Assembly (NCBI GenBank): GCA_017654935.2 | Contig: CM065682.1 | Coordinates: forward strand, 40,229,435 to 40,293,434 | From: Phymorhynchus buccinoides | Lineage: Eukaryota; Mollusca; Gastropoda; Neogastropoda; Raphitomidae | DNA length: 64,000 nucleotides | Direction: 5' to 3' | Part shown: positions 51,480 to 64,000 of the stretch, one piece after another | Numbering within the stretch: the first letter of the stretch is position 1 | Layout: each line of letters opens with the position of its first letter | The notes under the pieces: generated by a model | Told to the model about the DNA's origin: nothing | What the model saw: the letters and a program-made list of their open reading frames with translations, nothing else | Database searches by the model: none | Made by a program: the position numbers and the translations under genes

Positions 51480-51550
51480 CCCCCCCCCCCCCCCCCCCCC
51501 CCCCGGCGGGCTTCCACCTATCATGGGGGGGGGGGGGGGGGGGGGGGCTT
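51480..51550. repeat. Poly-C / poly-G hairpin
   Basis: About 24 C, a 20-base spacer, then about 23 G. It would fold on itself and is prone to sequencing error. Confidence 0.85.
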
Positions 51551-51635
51551 ACGGAGAGTAGCCCAGCAGCCTCCTAAAGTCCTCGTCGTAACTCGGGCAA
51601 CGGCTTAGGCTGGCTTATGTGGTTAGGGCCCTCCC

Positions 51636-51835
51636 GTGGGGATACCGGGGGGTCTTTCAGCAGAAATAGTTCCCCCTTCTTCTGGAAGTTCTATGCTAGT
51701 AACTTCCCCTACTCTATCACTCTCTTTGACTCTGCCTTTTCTCTTCTTTTTGCTTTTCTGGCGTCTACTTTTTTCTGCCTTATTGGTCCATTCACCTGCA
51801 TTTTTTCTATAAAACCCGTCCACGTTTTTCCTTTT
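51636..51835 (+). repeat. Interspersed repeat family P, copy 6 (truncated)
   Basis: GGGGATACCGGGGGGTCTTT to CACCTGCATTTTTTC. Its right end meets the palindromic MITE at 51838. Confidence 0.75.
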
Positions 51836-51837
51836 TA

Positions 51838-52110
51838 GGGGAAGACGGGGTAAAAAGCGCATGGGCGGGTAAGAATCCCACCCCAATTATCTCATGAAAT
51901 AAAGAAAATTTCAGTCAAATTTTGCCCATGAGACGAATGCTAGACATTAACGCTCGTCTCATGGGCAAAATGAGACTGAAATTTGCTTCATTTCATGAGA
52001 TAATTGGGGTGGGCTTCTCATGGGCAAATTTGACTGAAATTTTCTTTATTTCATGAGATAATTGGGGTGGGCTTCTTACCCGCCCGTGCGCTTTTTACCC
52101 CGTCTTCCCC
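51838..52110. mobile_element. Near-palindromic TA-flanked MITE, copy 1
   Basis: GGGGAAGACGGGGTAAAAAG and its reverse complement form the ends, with TA on both sides. Arms continue inward through GGTGGG.TTCT and TCATGAGATAATTGGG. This copy has an extra internal repeat of the arm sequence (about 55 bases) compared with copy 2. Confidence 0.85.
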
Positions 52111-52112
52111 TA

Positions 52113-52655
52113 CAATTTATGACATGCCAGGTGGTTTTTTTAATTGTACACTGGCGTCCACACGTGAGACTTGCGCACTTGAGTGGGCACCTGTTGTCCA
52201 TTCTGCAGTGCATATTTGCTTATAATAGCCTTTTTTATGTATTTTAGCTTACTAGTATGTATTTGTTATCCTTTTTTACTGTTTTTTTATAACCTGGATC
52301 CGATAAATAGAGTGGAGTGGCTCAACGTTTCCAGCACTGTGTGGACTTATGTGCTAGGGGAAGACGGGGTAAAAAGCGCATGGGCGGGTAAGAAGCCCAC
52401 CCCAATTATCTCATGAAATGAAGCAAATTTCAGTCTCATTTTGCCCATGAGACGAGCGTTAATGTCTAGCATTCGTCTCATGGGCAAATTTGACTGAAAT
52501 TTTCTTTATTTCATGAGATAATTGGGGTGGGCTTCTTACCCGCCCATGCGCTTTTTACCCCGTCTTCCCCTATAGGGTGCAATGATGGAGGTGTCATGTC
52601 AGTTATGAATTGTACTGTATGTTTTGTTGTTTACAGGTTGTTGAACGTTGGTAAG
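52113..52655 (+). repeat. Interspersed repeat family Q, copy 2 (split)
   Basis: Matches 23655-23985 from TATGACATGCCAG to CAGGTTGTTGAACG, interrupted at 52355 by the second palindromic MITE. Confidence 0.82.
52357..52570. mobile_element. Near-palindromic TA-flanked MITE, copy 2
   Basis: 214 bp, almost one continuous inverted repeat. TA flanks are at 52355-52356 and 52571-52572. Family Q copy 1 has a single TA-equivalent site (GTGCTGTAGGGTGC), so the empty site is visible within this window. Confidence 0.9.
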
Positions 52656-52866
52656 ATATATTGATGAGTGTTTTGTACTAAGTGGTCGAACGTTATGCGG
52701 TGAGTCCTGAGATGACCGTAGCTGTTGACGGACTATAATGGAGAGAGAGAAAAAAAGAGCTATAAGAGGGAAAACACGTGAAAACCGTGATTTAGACACG
52801 TGACGTGGTGGGTCTTTAAGGCCATATGGCCTCGGAACCCAAAAGAAGATGAAGAAGAATTGCAAG

Positions 52867-53323
52867 TTGGCAGTGGAAGCACAACTGATTTGTTTACGCT
52901 CTAAAATAACACCTATTTTTGTGCGCAAACAGATATTGGTACGAGATGTTCCATCCCTTAGTCCATCTCTACACATGGCATCAATGGCGCGGACTTCAGT
53001 CATGGACAACAATGGCCGCCTTCATCGTGCACGTCATACCAGCCAACACCTGCAGGATGAGGAAAATGAAAGACAGTGTATGAATGCAAAGACCAGCATG
53101 CTCTCTGGACCTGAATCCGATTGAACATGTCTGGGACACTATCAAACAAGCCATGCAAACACGAGAGCAGCATCCTCGTACCGTCCATGAGCTCTGGGTG
53201 GCTCTCCAGGAGGAATGGGCCAGGATCACCCAGCAGCGGATCAGAAACCTCATTTGCATCATGACTAGACTGCGTTGTAGGGCAGTGATAGCGGAGGTCC
53301 GTGGTGGCCACACTCGTTATTGA
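52867..53323 (+). pseudogene. Tc1-like transposase remnant
   Basis: One frame has VMDNNGRLHRAR and TSQHLQDEE; after a frameshift near 53090 another frame has SLDLNPIEHVWDTIKQAM, LQEEWARITQQRIRNLI and RGGHTRY. These are the second Asp and the Glu regions of the DD34E core and the usual Tc1 C-terminus. The N-terminal DNA-binding half is missing. Confidence 0.82.
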
Positions 53324-53659
53324 AAGTCCATTGATTGTGATTTTTACACCAATGGGCACTGATTTCTTATCATGACATTTTCTTCTCATGCCCTGTTCCA
53401 GGTGGATTTCAGGGGTAGTCTCAGTTATCCGTTCATTTTCGTTCTTTATGCGATACAATTTTCTTAAATATACTGATTTTGTTTGGATTCAATAATGTTC
53501 AAAGAACTTGATTTTACCGTTTCTATATGAATAAAATGTTTATCTTGTACGTCACAATGTGTGAAATATCTTATCCCTAGCGAGTGTTATATATAGTAGA
53601 TCTACTTACCCACTTGTACCTGCATGAAGATAATAGTCAAACCGTGCGTGCGTATGTGT

Positions 53660-53661
<2 letters not shown>

Positions 53662-53728
<67 letters not shown>
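53662..53728. repeat. (GA)n microsatellite
   Basis: About 33 GA units. Confidence 0.96.
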
Positions 53729-53730
<2 letters not shown>

Positions 53731-54325
53731 CTAGGCTAATTTATCAGTACATGTATGTTTGATCGAAAGTGGACAAAATGTTCCAAGAGAAGAACAAGTA
53801 GTGGAGCATGTGGCCGGGTAAAAGGCCCACCCTGGGGTAAGAAACCTCACCCTTAACCCCTTCACTGACTGAGAACATTTAAGATTTTAAAAAATAGAAA
53901 ATTGAATAGAAAATACACGTGTTAGTCGTTATTTTATGCGCATATAAAATGCACGAAGTGATTTGAGTTTTGTTTTATAACTGCATTTCTGTTTAACTAC
54001 AGGCCTATGTGTTTTTGTTTTTCTCCCCAAAAAACCTTATAGATTTATACTGGTGATCAGTCTTTGTCTTAAATATGTAGGCTCTATTTCTGTTTAACTA
54101 TAAGATTTGCATATGTTTGTGTGGACATGTATATCTGTATTGTTTTTGCTTTTAAGCGTGGTCTGAAGTTATGTTGTAATATGTGATGTTTGTTTAATTG
54201 TTGAACTCGCGGACGTTGTCACATATAATTTCTCTTTAGAGATAATCAAGGTTTGTTGAGTTGAGTATGGCTAGCCGGCTGTCTCTAGGGACCTCTGCCG
54301 ATACTGATGTCTTGTCTCTCCGTCA

Positions 54326-54356
<31 letters not shown>

Positions 54357-54709
54357 GCGTGTGCGTGCGCGCGTGTGCGTGCGTGCGTGCGTGCGTGCGT
54401 GCCGCGTGCGTGCGTGCGTGCGTGCTCATACACACAATAAAATACTATGTTACTGACTCAATTTTTGCTCTTTCTCTTAGTAATTCAGACTTGGGGATTG
54501 ATTGGCCTTTAGGGACCGAACGCCAATTGCCCCACAGTCTTCAATTCCGAGAGACTATGGGTGTCCCATGAACAATGTATTTCCTCTTTAAATAATTCCA
54601 GTCCAGATTTTCTGAATAGCAGCTTCCTCGTTTGCTATCGGTTGGTTATATTGGACAAGACTGACGAGCACATGCACCAAGGAAATGAACTGAGACACAC
54701 AAAAACTTC

Positions 54710-54710
<1 letters not shown>
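53729..54710. other. Intergenic DNA with (GT)/(GTGC) repeat
   Basis: Contains a GT then GCGTGC repeat at 54327-54425 and, near 53815, a decayed GGGTAAAAGGCCCACCC-like piece of the palindromic MITE. No gene is recognised. Confidence 0.5.
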
Positions 54711-57115
<2,405 letters not shown>

Positions 57116-57116
57116 C

Positions 57117-57405
57117 CTGTGGGGATACCGGGGGGTCTTTTGTATAAATAGTTCCCCCACCTTCTGGAATTTCTGTGCTTGTAACTTCCTCTAATCTGTC
57201 ACTCTCTTTGACTTTGACTTTTCCCTTTGCTTACTGTCATCTACTATCTTTCTGCCTTATTGGTCCATTCTCCTGCCTTTGATTTTCTCCAGCGAAGATT
57301 GACATGCTGGGCCTAACTATTTCTTAGTTTATAGGCGCATAACGGCAGCATGACGTTTTTGCGCTGATTGTGACAGGAAAATGAGCAATCAAAGAAGAAG
57401 AAGGA
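57117..57405 (+). repeat. Interspersed repeat family P, copy 7
   Basis: GTGGGGATACCGGGGGGTCT to GAAGAAGAAGGAG, with a small deletion of the TTTTTTCAAGAAACAC segment. Confidence 0.8.
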
Positions 57406-57573
57406 GATGAAGTGATTTTATATCTTTTTTTTAATCATTGAAAACCCCCCACCTGAGTCATGATTTGATTCACAGTTTCTATGTGGCTTTACAAATATTT
57501 GTTTTGCGGCAGGAATAAGTCGTTAGGGTCAATTTAATGTCTCTTTTTGCCATTTTAATTCCAATCCAAATAC

Positions 57574-57579
57574 TTTATT
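57574..57579 (-). terminator. Poly(A) signal of the UGT gene
   Basis: AATAAA on the minus strand, about 40 bases after the UGT stop codon. Confidence 0.6.
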
Positions 57580-57618
57580 CAGTTTGATTTTTCTTCTATT
57601 TGGTCTTCAAACAGTTAC

Positions 57619-59138
57619 TCAGTCGCTTTTGGGTTTTCTTTTCCAGGAGCATTTGCATAACATTTTTATGCAACAGTAGATTGATACGAATGCTACCACT
57701 CCAAGCACAAACACAAAGGCCAACACATCCAGTGCCAGGAACTGATACAGGGGCATTTTCTGACCAGCATAGCGCATGTACTCCCCGCCATACTGCATCA
57801 CGTGATCCAGCCATTTGGCCGCTTCCTTCATTGGTGATCCATACTGTTGACGGAACAGGGTGGACGCTTTGGAAATGGCCAGCTTGTAGCGAGGTTCCCG
57901 GGCCACTGTCATTATAGCAGTGAACAGTTGTTCCTGAGTCACAGTGCGGAGGTCAACAACTTCACCAAAACCTTTCCTTCTGATTCTTTCACCATTGTAA
58001 GGCTGATCGCCGGCATGCAGATGAGAGGAACCGCGTGGAAGAGAGCTTCATACTGACCGTTCTTGCCACAATGACTGACGAACAGTTTGGTGTTAGGATG
58101 ACCCAACAAGTCGTTCTGAGGCAGCCATTTAGAGGTCCACACTCTTTTTGGGTCTGGAGAAGTCAGATTGGATCGAAACACCACTGTGAAAGGCAGTTTT
58201 TGAAACACCTGAAACAGTTTGTCGCTGATTGCTTTGGGCACACCCAGAATAACACTACCAAAAGTCACGATGACAGCGCCCTGCTTGGCTTCATCCATGA
58301 AATCCTGGAGTTTAGATGGCAGAGGCTTGGCGTGGTCTGTCATCGTTCCCCCAATCAGTTTGACGTTGGGCAGAGTGGGTCTGGGGTAATCCAAAATATG
58401 GTCCATCTCCACCAGCCAAAGTTCAGCCCGAGCCAGCAGGTCACTATTGGAAATGTAGGGCATTTCTGGGGCGTAGATAGAAACCACGTCTCTGGGCATA
58501 AAAGGATCGTAGACAAGGAGCATTGCATGTGTTAACATATTCTTTACTCTCTCAAAAAATGTTGCGTTGTCAGACACCATTGCCATTGGAGAAGCATTTA
58601 CAGCAGAAGAGTATGGAATCCTCATTGCGTGGACATCATATGCTGTTCCTACCATAGCAAAGGGTACCTGCACTTTGAATGGGATTACTGCAAGTTCGTA
58701 GATGAACGGTACATTGTCGATGACAATCAAATCAGGCCTTACATCACGAATTTTTTGTTGCAGAGACCTGTCCTGCATCACAGCATCACACATAATCCTT
58801 GCAAGAGTGATGGTTTCTCGCAATGTTTTGTCAGCAGATATTCCAGATATGTAATTCTGTATTATCTTTTCCGCAATCCCGTCTTCAACCATCTCAGATT
58901 TGGAAGTGATCAAAGTGATGTTGGACAGGTCCAAGGTCTTTTTTTCCACATGATAGTCTGAAATGACCAGCCACACTTGATGATCCAGAGCTTGAAGGGC
59001 CCTAGCGACTTTGATGTGGTACCTGATGTGGCTTGTGGAGAAAGCGGGAATTTGGATCACCCGTTTGGCATCTGACCATAAAAACTGGCTTGCCAGCACC
59101 CGCAAGCATGACGTGACCACCCAAACCGTCAGCCTCAT
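57619..59138 (-). pseudogene. UDP-glycosyltransferase (UGT) gene with one frameshift
   Basis: The ATG at 59138 opens 399 codons, then a frame change near 58010 leads to a second ORF ending at 57619. Visible features: N-terminal signal-like segment, IPAFSTSHIRYHIKVARAL, TFGSVILGVP, WLPQNDLLGHPNTKLFVSH and the donor-binding signature FVSHCGKNGQYEAL...VPLICMP (residues about 353-376). The GDQPYN motif and V.DLRTVT continue only in the other frame, then a transmembrane helix (LALDVLAFVFVLGVVAFVSI) and a basic cytosolic tail. UGTs conjugate sugar to lipophilic compounds in the ER lumen. Apart from a few missing bases at the shift, the gene looks intact. The coding part has no intron; a TTTTCAG just before the ATG suggests an upstream UTR exon. 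A sequencing error is possible. Confidence 0.88.
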
Positions 59139-59199
59139 CTTTCAGGTGATGTCCTGATATTGGTAGCTGAAAATACAATTTGTCAGTGACCCACATGTA

Positions 59200-60050
59200 T
59201 GATGCAGTATTAATTTATATACAATTTATCACGGGTAGTTTACTCAATAAAGCGAATGTCACCTGTCCTAAACTATTGGACGTCATAACTTCCTTCCTCA
59301 TCAGTCACACAAAAATCGCATGCAAAAAACACACAAAAATGGGTGGCGCGCCTCTGGCTGCGACACGCTCTCCAGGTGGGAGTAACCCGAATTTCACAGA
59401 GACGCCTCTGTGACTATAATATACCTAACCTAACCTAACCTAATGGCTAGATGTTGATTTTTGTTGTTGATTTTGTGGCGATGAGTTTATGTTTTGACTC
59501 CCACGAAACTGGGTTTGAAACTAAACCCCACACACCTGTGGTGGATTAATCAACTAAACCAACAAGAAGAAAAATCAAAAGCCTAATATGGTCATGTGAA
59601 GGAAAGTCAAGTTTAAGCAAAGACATAGTCTATGGTTTAAGAAGTAGGGAACGAATCTTCCTACGGCTTAGCTAGCCAGGCCTTGACGAATATCCAAGTC
59701 AGACGGGGAGACATACGCTTTGTGGCTTTGTTTAACTTATGCAGTTACATTGATTTTTCCTAAGAACACACAGTCTAACAGGCAGCAGACAACAAAGTTT
59801 CAATTTTTAAAAAACATTGCAAAGGAAAAAAATGTGACCACTCACCAAAAGTAAAAGCAATCGGCGCAATATTGACAACACTATAAGACAAGTCACTTCT
59901 TACTTCCAAATGACACAGTAAGTCAAAATAGGCCCCGTAAATACTGGGTTTAAAGTGTACTTGAATTGATCATCAGTACTTAAAAAATGTGTTTAAAGTG
60001 TTCTTGATTTAATAATCAGTATTTTTTATGTACTCAACGTTCTAGATTTT
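59200..60050. other. Intergenic DNA upstream of the UGT gene
   Basis: Includes four CCTAA units at 59424-59443. No gene is recognised. Confidence 0.5.
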
Positions 60051-60051
60051 G

Positions 60052-60761
60052 TCAGTCAACTTCTCCATTTGTCTTGTCACCACTGACGCAGTCTTCATTC
60101 TTCAATGTTTTGATTGCTGGCCAAAAAAAAAAAAAAAAAAAAATAATAATAATAATAAAAATAATTAGAAAAAAAAAAATAAAAATAAATGAAGAAATAA
60201 ATGTGGAGTAAGGCAACCAAATCCCCTCAAATTCCCTTAGAGCATGGTTTAAAAAAGACATATATTTTTCTAGTTCTAATCTGTTTTTAAATATGGTTAT
60301 GAAGACCTGTAAATTTGGTTGTGTATTTTTTAGTTTGGATTTATAAATATAAAATTTTGCAAACAGGAGAATAAAGTCTAGGGCTTTGTCTGTTTTAATA
60401 TTTTGCTTAATTCCAAATAAAACCAATTCTTTGTCAATCTGAAGGCAGTCACAATGTTCACATTTTTCTTTAATCATGTGTTCAAGATTAGTCTCTGTGT
60501 ACAATGGATCCTAAACAGATATTTTTGAGTGGGGAGTAGTCTGTGCAACAGTCTGGTTTGAAACCACCTGAGTTGAACATCTGTAGTTGTTTTATAACAA
60601 TGAAAAAAAATGTGTTTCCAGCTCAGGGTCCCAAACAGACCATTCCACTTTGTGACTCCTGCCGGGATAGCATCATTTCCATTTAGGATGGCTGCTGGCC
60701 AACTTATCCCATTCTCTTCCTGAACGTGTGGACACATTACATTAGGCCTATACCCGCACAT
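60052..60761 (-). pseudogene. LINE (L1/Tx1-like) C-terminal fragment
   Basis: The minus strand reads SWKHIFFHCYKTTTDVQLRW, FQTRLLHRLLPTQKYLFRI, a stop, then LVLFGIKQN, ALDFILLFAKFYIYKSKLKN and FKNRLELEKYMSF. This is the end of a reverse transcriptase ORF2 in L1/Tx1-like LINEs (W..IF......T.D..L.WFQ.R..HR.L.T...L). A stop and a frameshift near 60480 disable it. Confidence 0.75.
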
Positions 60762-60842
60762 TTCGGGACGCGTTCACGCATAATAAGCTATTTAGGTGAA
60801 GTTATTGCCCCTAGCCCTTGACACCAGGTGGCATTCCCTTTG

Positions 60843-60845
<3 letters not shown>

Positions 60846-60916
<71 letters not shown>
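60846..60916. repeat. (CT)n microsatellite
   Basis: About 35 CT units. The ORFs through it are artefacts. Confidence 0.96.
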
Positions 60917-60919
<3 letters not shown>

Positions 60920-60943
60920 CCCCTGCATAAATACCTCTGTACG

Positions 60944-61140
60944 CATTAGTGAAGCTCCAGGGCCAATGCAGACACCGTTTGAAGCCAGCTCCACCATCCC
61001 TGTCAGCGTCATATCCACAGAAGGCGGCAGTGTGTCGCCGCCAGATGTACACCCTCCTCCCATGTCCTCCCAGGGCCCTGGCCTGTTTGGCTGGCTGTCC
61101 AGGAACAATCTTGTCAACAGGGAGGTGGAGAAGACCAAGA
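60944..61140 (+). pseudogene. PRRC1-like exon, isolated
   Basis: After an acceptor-like CGCATTAG at 60943 comes EAPGPMQTPFEASSTIPVSV, a Pro/Ser stretch (GSVSPPDVHPPPMSSQGP) and GLFGWLSRNNLVNREVEKTK. The last part resembles the proline-rich to core junction of PRRC1 (GLFGW...N..V.K..EKTKS). After EKTKS the match stops and no good donor follows, and no other PRRC1 exon is in the window. It is called a stray or duplicated exon; a real exon of a gene extending rightwards is less likely. Confidence 0.45.
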
Positions 61141-61204
61141 GTTATGTGGGTCTCTCCTTCTCAATTATTGGGGAAATGTTGAAATATGCTAATTATTGAA
61201 TGAT

Positions 61205-62186
61205 CAATTTTCTTCTACAACCAACTTTTCCAAAGTGGTCAGTTCCCGTTTGAATGGGCTAAATCTGTTATCCCACTATGCAAAAAAGGCAACACAAATA
61301 GTCCAGATAACTATCGAGGTATAGCGATTACCAGTGTTCTAAGCAAAGTCTACACTTACATTTTAAACAAAAGGCTAACAAAATGGGCAGAAAGATAGGA
61401 AAAGGTAATTGAGGAGCAGGCTGTGCTTAGAGCTAATTTCAGTACTTTAGACCACATTTTCACCCTCTATTCACTCGTTCAGAAATACCTTCTTTGTAAT
61501 AAGAAATTATATGTGGTGTTCGTGAACTTTAAAAGGGCCTTTGATTCTGTCAATCGTTACGCCCTTTGGAATGTATTACGGAAATCGGGGGTACTGCACC
61601 GTTAGAGGTATCTATGACTCTGTATTAGCAAGTGTGCGTGTAAAATGTTCATACTCAAGATTATTTAGAATGTCCAAATGGGGTAAAACAAGGTTGTCTT
61701 CTTAGTCCGCTGCTATTCTCCTTTTTCATTAACGAACTAGTGATTGAACTATCCAAAAAGGGAAAACATTGTATACAATTAATTCCTGAAGCTGTAGAGA
61801 TATTTCTGTTACTATTCGCTGACGATGTTACCTTTCTATGTGGAACGATTATAGGATGCCGAAGCCAGCTAAATGACTTGAAACATGAAGCGGATCGCTT
61901 CGGTTTGACTGCAAATTTGAATAAAACAAATATTATGGTATTTAGAATTGGAGGACACTTATCGATGCAAGAAAAGTGGTATTATGGAAATGCAGAGGTA
62001 GCTGTTGTAAACTCTTATAAAAACTTAGGTATGATATTCTCAACTAAATTAAGTCTTAGATATACATGGGAAGAAACTTGTAGAAAATGTAAATGGGGTG
62101 TTATAGAAATTTTAAAGTCATTACGAAAACTTAATTCATCGATCCTTATTTATTTTGGAAGCTGTTTGACATTCACATTGTGCCAC
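61205..62186 (+). pseudogene. LINE reverse transcriptase, 5' part, broken
   Basis: The translation follows the RT domain: QFPFEWAKSVIPLCKKGNTN, DNYRGIAITSVLSKVYTYIL, NFSTLDHIFTLYSLVQKY, FKRAFDSVNRYALWNVLRKS, LLFADDVTFL (the FADD active site) and NLNKTNIMVFRIGGHL. Stops at about 61397 and 61602 and frameshifts near 61430 and 61660 break it. It is cut at 62191 by a hAT-like element and continues at 63934. Confidence 0.85.
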
Positions 62187-62854
62187 TACTTCACTGGCGT
62201 AGGAACGGGGGGGGGGGGCAGGGGGGGGGCAGCTGCCCCCCCTGGCTTCGAGGAGGGGGGGAGCAGACGTATCTCTCTGCCCCCCAAAAATTTATAACGG
62301 GAAAAAAAAGGACACAAGGAAACGAAAGAGTTAATAGTCTCAGCCCATTCACTACACACACAGAGTATGCACACACAGTACACACACAGTGCACACAACG
62401 CACGTGCACACGCACGCACACAATTGTGCACACGTGGGCAATCCTTAAATGATGTGGTGTGTGGAAAACGCTAATCAAGGCTAAAAGTTTAGAAAAAGAG
62501 TGACTGATTTGTAGAAATTAAGATACTTCTTAACATGGATCATTGTTCATAAAGGGTGTTTATTGTTCCCTTCTTTCCTACTTTAACACTAACACCTGCA
62601 AAGGAAGAATATGATGGTTTAAGTTGTTTTGTTGTTGCTGTTTATGCCTTGTTTGCATATGTGAGATTTTCTTTCTAAAACAGTATTAAAAAAACCACTA
62701 TAATTATGAGTGTCACTTAAAGATGTCAAAGAGATTTTCCTTCTCTATTTTCGTTCTTAAACTTTTTTGTTTGGTTTGTTATACATCAAACATATACATG
62801 CCTCCTTAGGCATTCTTTAGATTGCGGGTTTTAGTGAAGTGCAAATCTATAGCG

Positions 62855-62855
<1 letters not shown>

Positions 62856-62921
<66 letters not shown>

Positions 62922-62990
62922 TGAACAGACATAGAGAGGACAGGCAGAGAGAGACAGAGACAGAGAGAGATAGAGAGAGAGAGAGAGTAA
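62856..62990. repeat. (GA)n microsatellite
   Basis: A pure GA run of about 60 bases and then interrupted GA-rich repeats. Confidence 0.95.
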
Positions 62991-63126
62991 ACTGTCAAAG
63001 TAAGAAATTTTCCATTGCTAAGCCAGTAGCCCATTACAATTACAATATAAACGTACTTTTTTATATAACATCTTGTGTTCTCAATTCCTTTTACCGCTAA
63101 CATTCTGTGTATACACGCAGATACTT

Positions 63127-63337
<211 letters not shown>

Positions 63338-63933
63338 GATGATGCTTTCAATGTAAAGATGCAAGAAACATGTTTCACTTAATGCCAATATTCTTTTTTC
63401 ATGAGTTCGATTCTAGAAGAATGCCTATGATTTTAGAAAAGTTTTCCTTAACATTCCTGTGTCATCTTTGACAAATTTGAAAAAATAGAAGCTTTTTTAT
63501 CAACCAAGTAATGGTACTATTTGATATTTTGTTTGCTCAATAAACCAGCATGTTACTGATATTGTCTTCGAATATGAATGATGTGCAGGTGTCATTATGT
63601 TGTGGTTGTGAAATTTATGATTCTGAACAATATTTCTTTAAAATCTGGTCACTAGCTAGACGATTCGTATGTACATAACTATAACATTAGTTTCATTATT
63701 AGATATATTGAAATCATCTGTTTTGATTTGTTAACGATTATTAATAGTTAATTTCGTTTTCTGATAATCTGTAGGGCAATTATGTATACAGCGTACGAAC
63801 GTTTTTAAAACTTCTACATACATTGCCTCTGTTTTGTATGTTAGATCCGTCCCTACCACCCCCTCCTCATCGCCCCTGCTGGCTAGAAATCCTGCCCCCC
63901 CTGGCTTGAAAACGTTCCTACGCCGCTGTACTT

Positions 63934-64000
63934 ACTTACGCTGCTGAAATATGGGGTTTACGTACTAATTTACAAATAGAAAAGATACATACTTATGCTA
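63934..64000 (+). pseudogene. LINE reverse transcriptase, continuation
   Basis: TYAAEIWGLRTNLQIEKIHT continues the LINE ORF interrupted at 62191 and runs off the window end. Confidence 0.8.

Noticed and set aside
59424..59443. Four CCTAA units as arthropod-type telomere
   Set aside because: Only about 20 bases; too short to mean anything.

Overview
This is animal nuclear DNA: genes are split by GT-AG introns, AT-rich, and buried in microsatellites, MITEs and retroelements. Protein similarity (PP2A catalytic subunit, Rab5, a UDP-glycosyltransferase, an IFIT-like TPR protein) together with AGGTCA-rich repeats and Gypsy elements of the kinds seen there suggests a marine mollusc, probably a gastropod. 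That placement is inference; no diagnostic gene fixes the species. Assignments come from reading translated exons and splice signals by eye.

Layout. 342-443 (-) is the first coding exon of the PP2A catalytic subunit; the rest of that gene lies off the left edge. 2048-2374 may be an unknown exon. 3.5-8.2 kb is repeat-dominated: GC-rich tandem repeats, foldback elements with telomere-like arms, G-rich tracts and an AGGTCA-rich tandem repeat. 8160-14356 is a complete but internally deleted Gypsy-type LTR retrotransposon (1.76-kb LTRs, 5-bp target duplication, minus strand). 14.9-15.4 kb holds a decayed LINE tail.

15757-22448 (+) holds four exons of an IFIT-like tetratricopeptide protein. Two of them are tandem-duplicated ~51-codon exons, and the gene runs into a 500-N assembly gap (22532-23031). 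23-37.5 kb has no recognised gene but many MITEs: TTAA-flanked piggyBac-type, TA-flanked pogo-type and several palindromic families. 37588-43213 (-) is a complete five-exon Rab5 gene (213 codons) whose introns hold a LINE tail, a tRNA-like SINE head and a MITE.

43977-50206 is a nest: a pogo-type MITE split by a 6-kb Gypsy element (142-bp LTRs, TSD GTATT), which is itself split by a SINE-like insertion (13-bp TSD) and a hAT-like element (5-bp TSD). 51-53.4 kb has two near-palindromic MITEs and a Tc1 transposase remnant. 54.7-57.1 kb is a 45-bp minisatellite. 57619-59138 (-) is a UDP-glycosyltransferase gene with one frameshift. 60-64 kb contains two LINE fragments, a PRRC1-like exon and a second hAT-like element that splits a LINE reverse transcriptase.

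The host genes are unrelated in function (phosphatase, putative innate-immune TPR protein, endosomal GTPase, detoxification enzyme) and show no joint operation. The strongest biology is the exon-duplicated IFIT-like gene and the well-resolved transposon nests.
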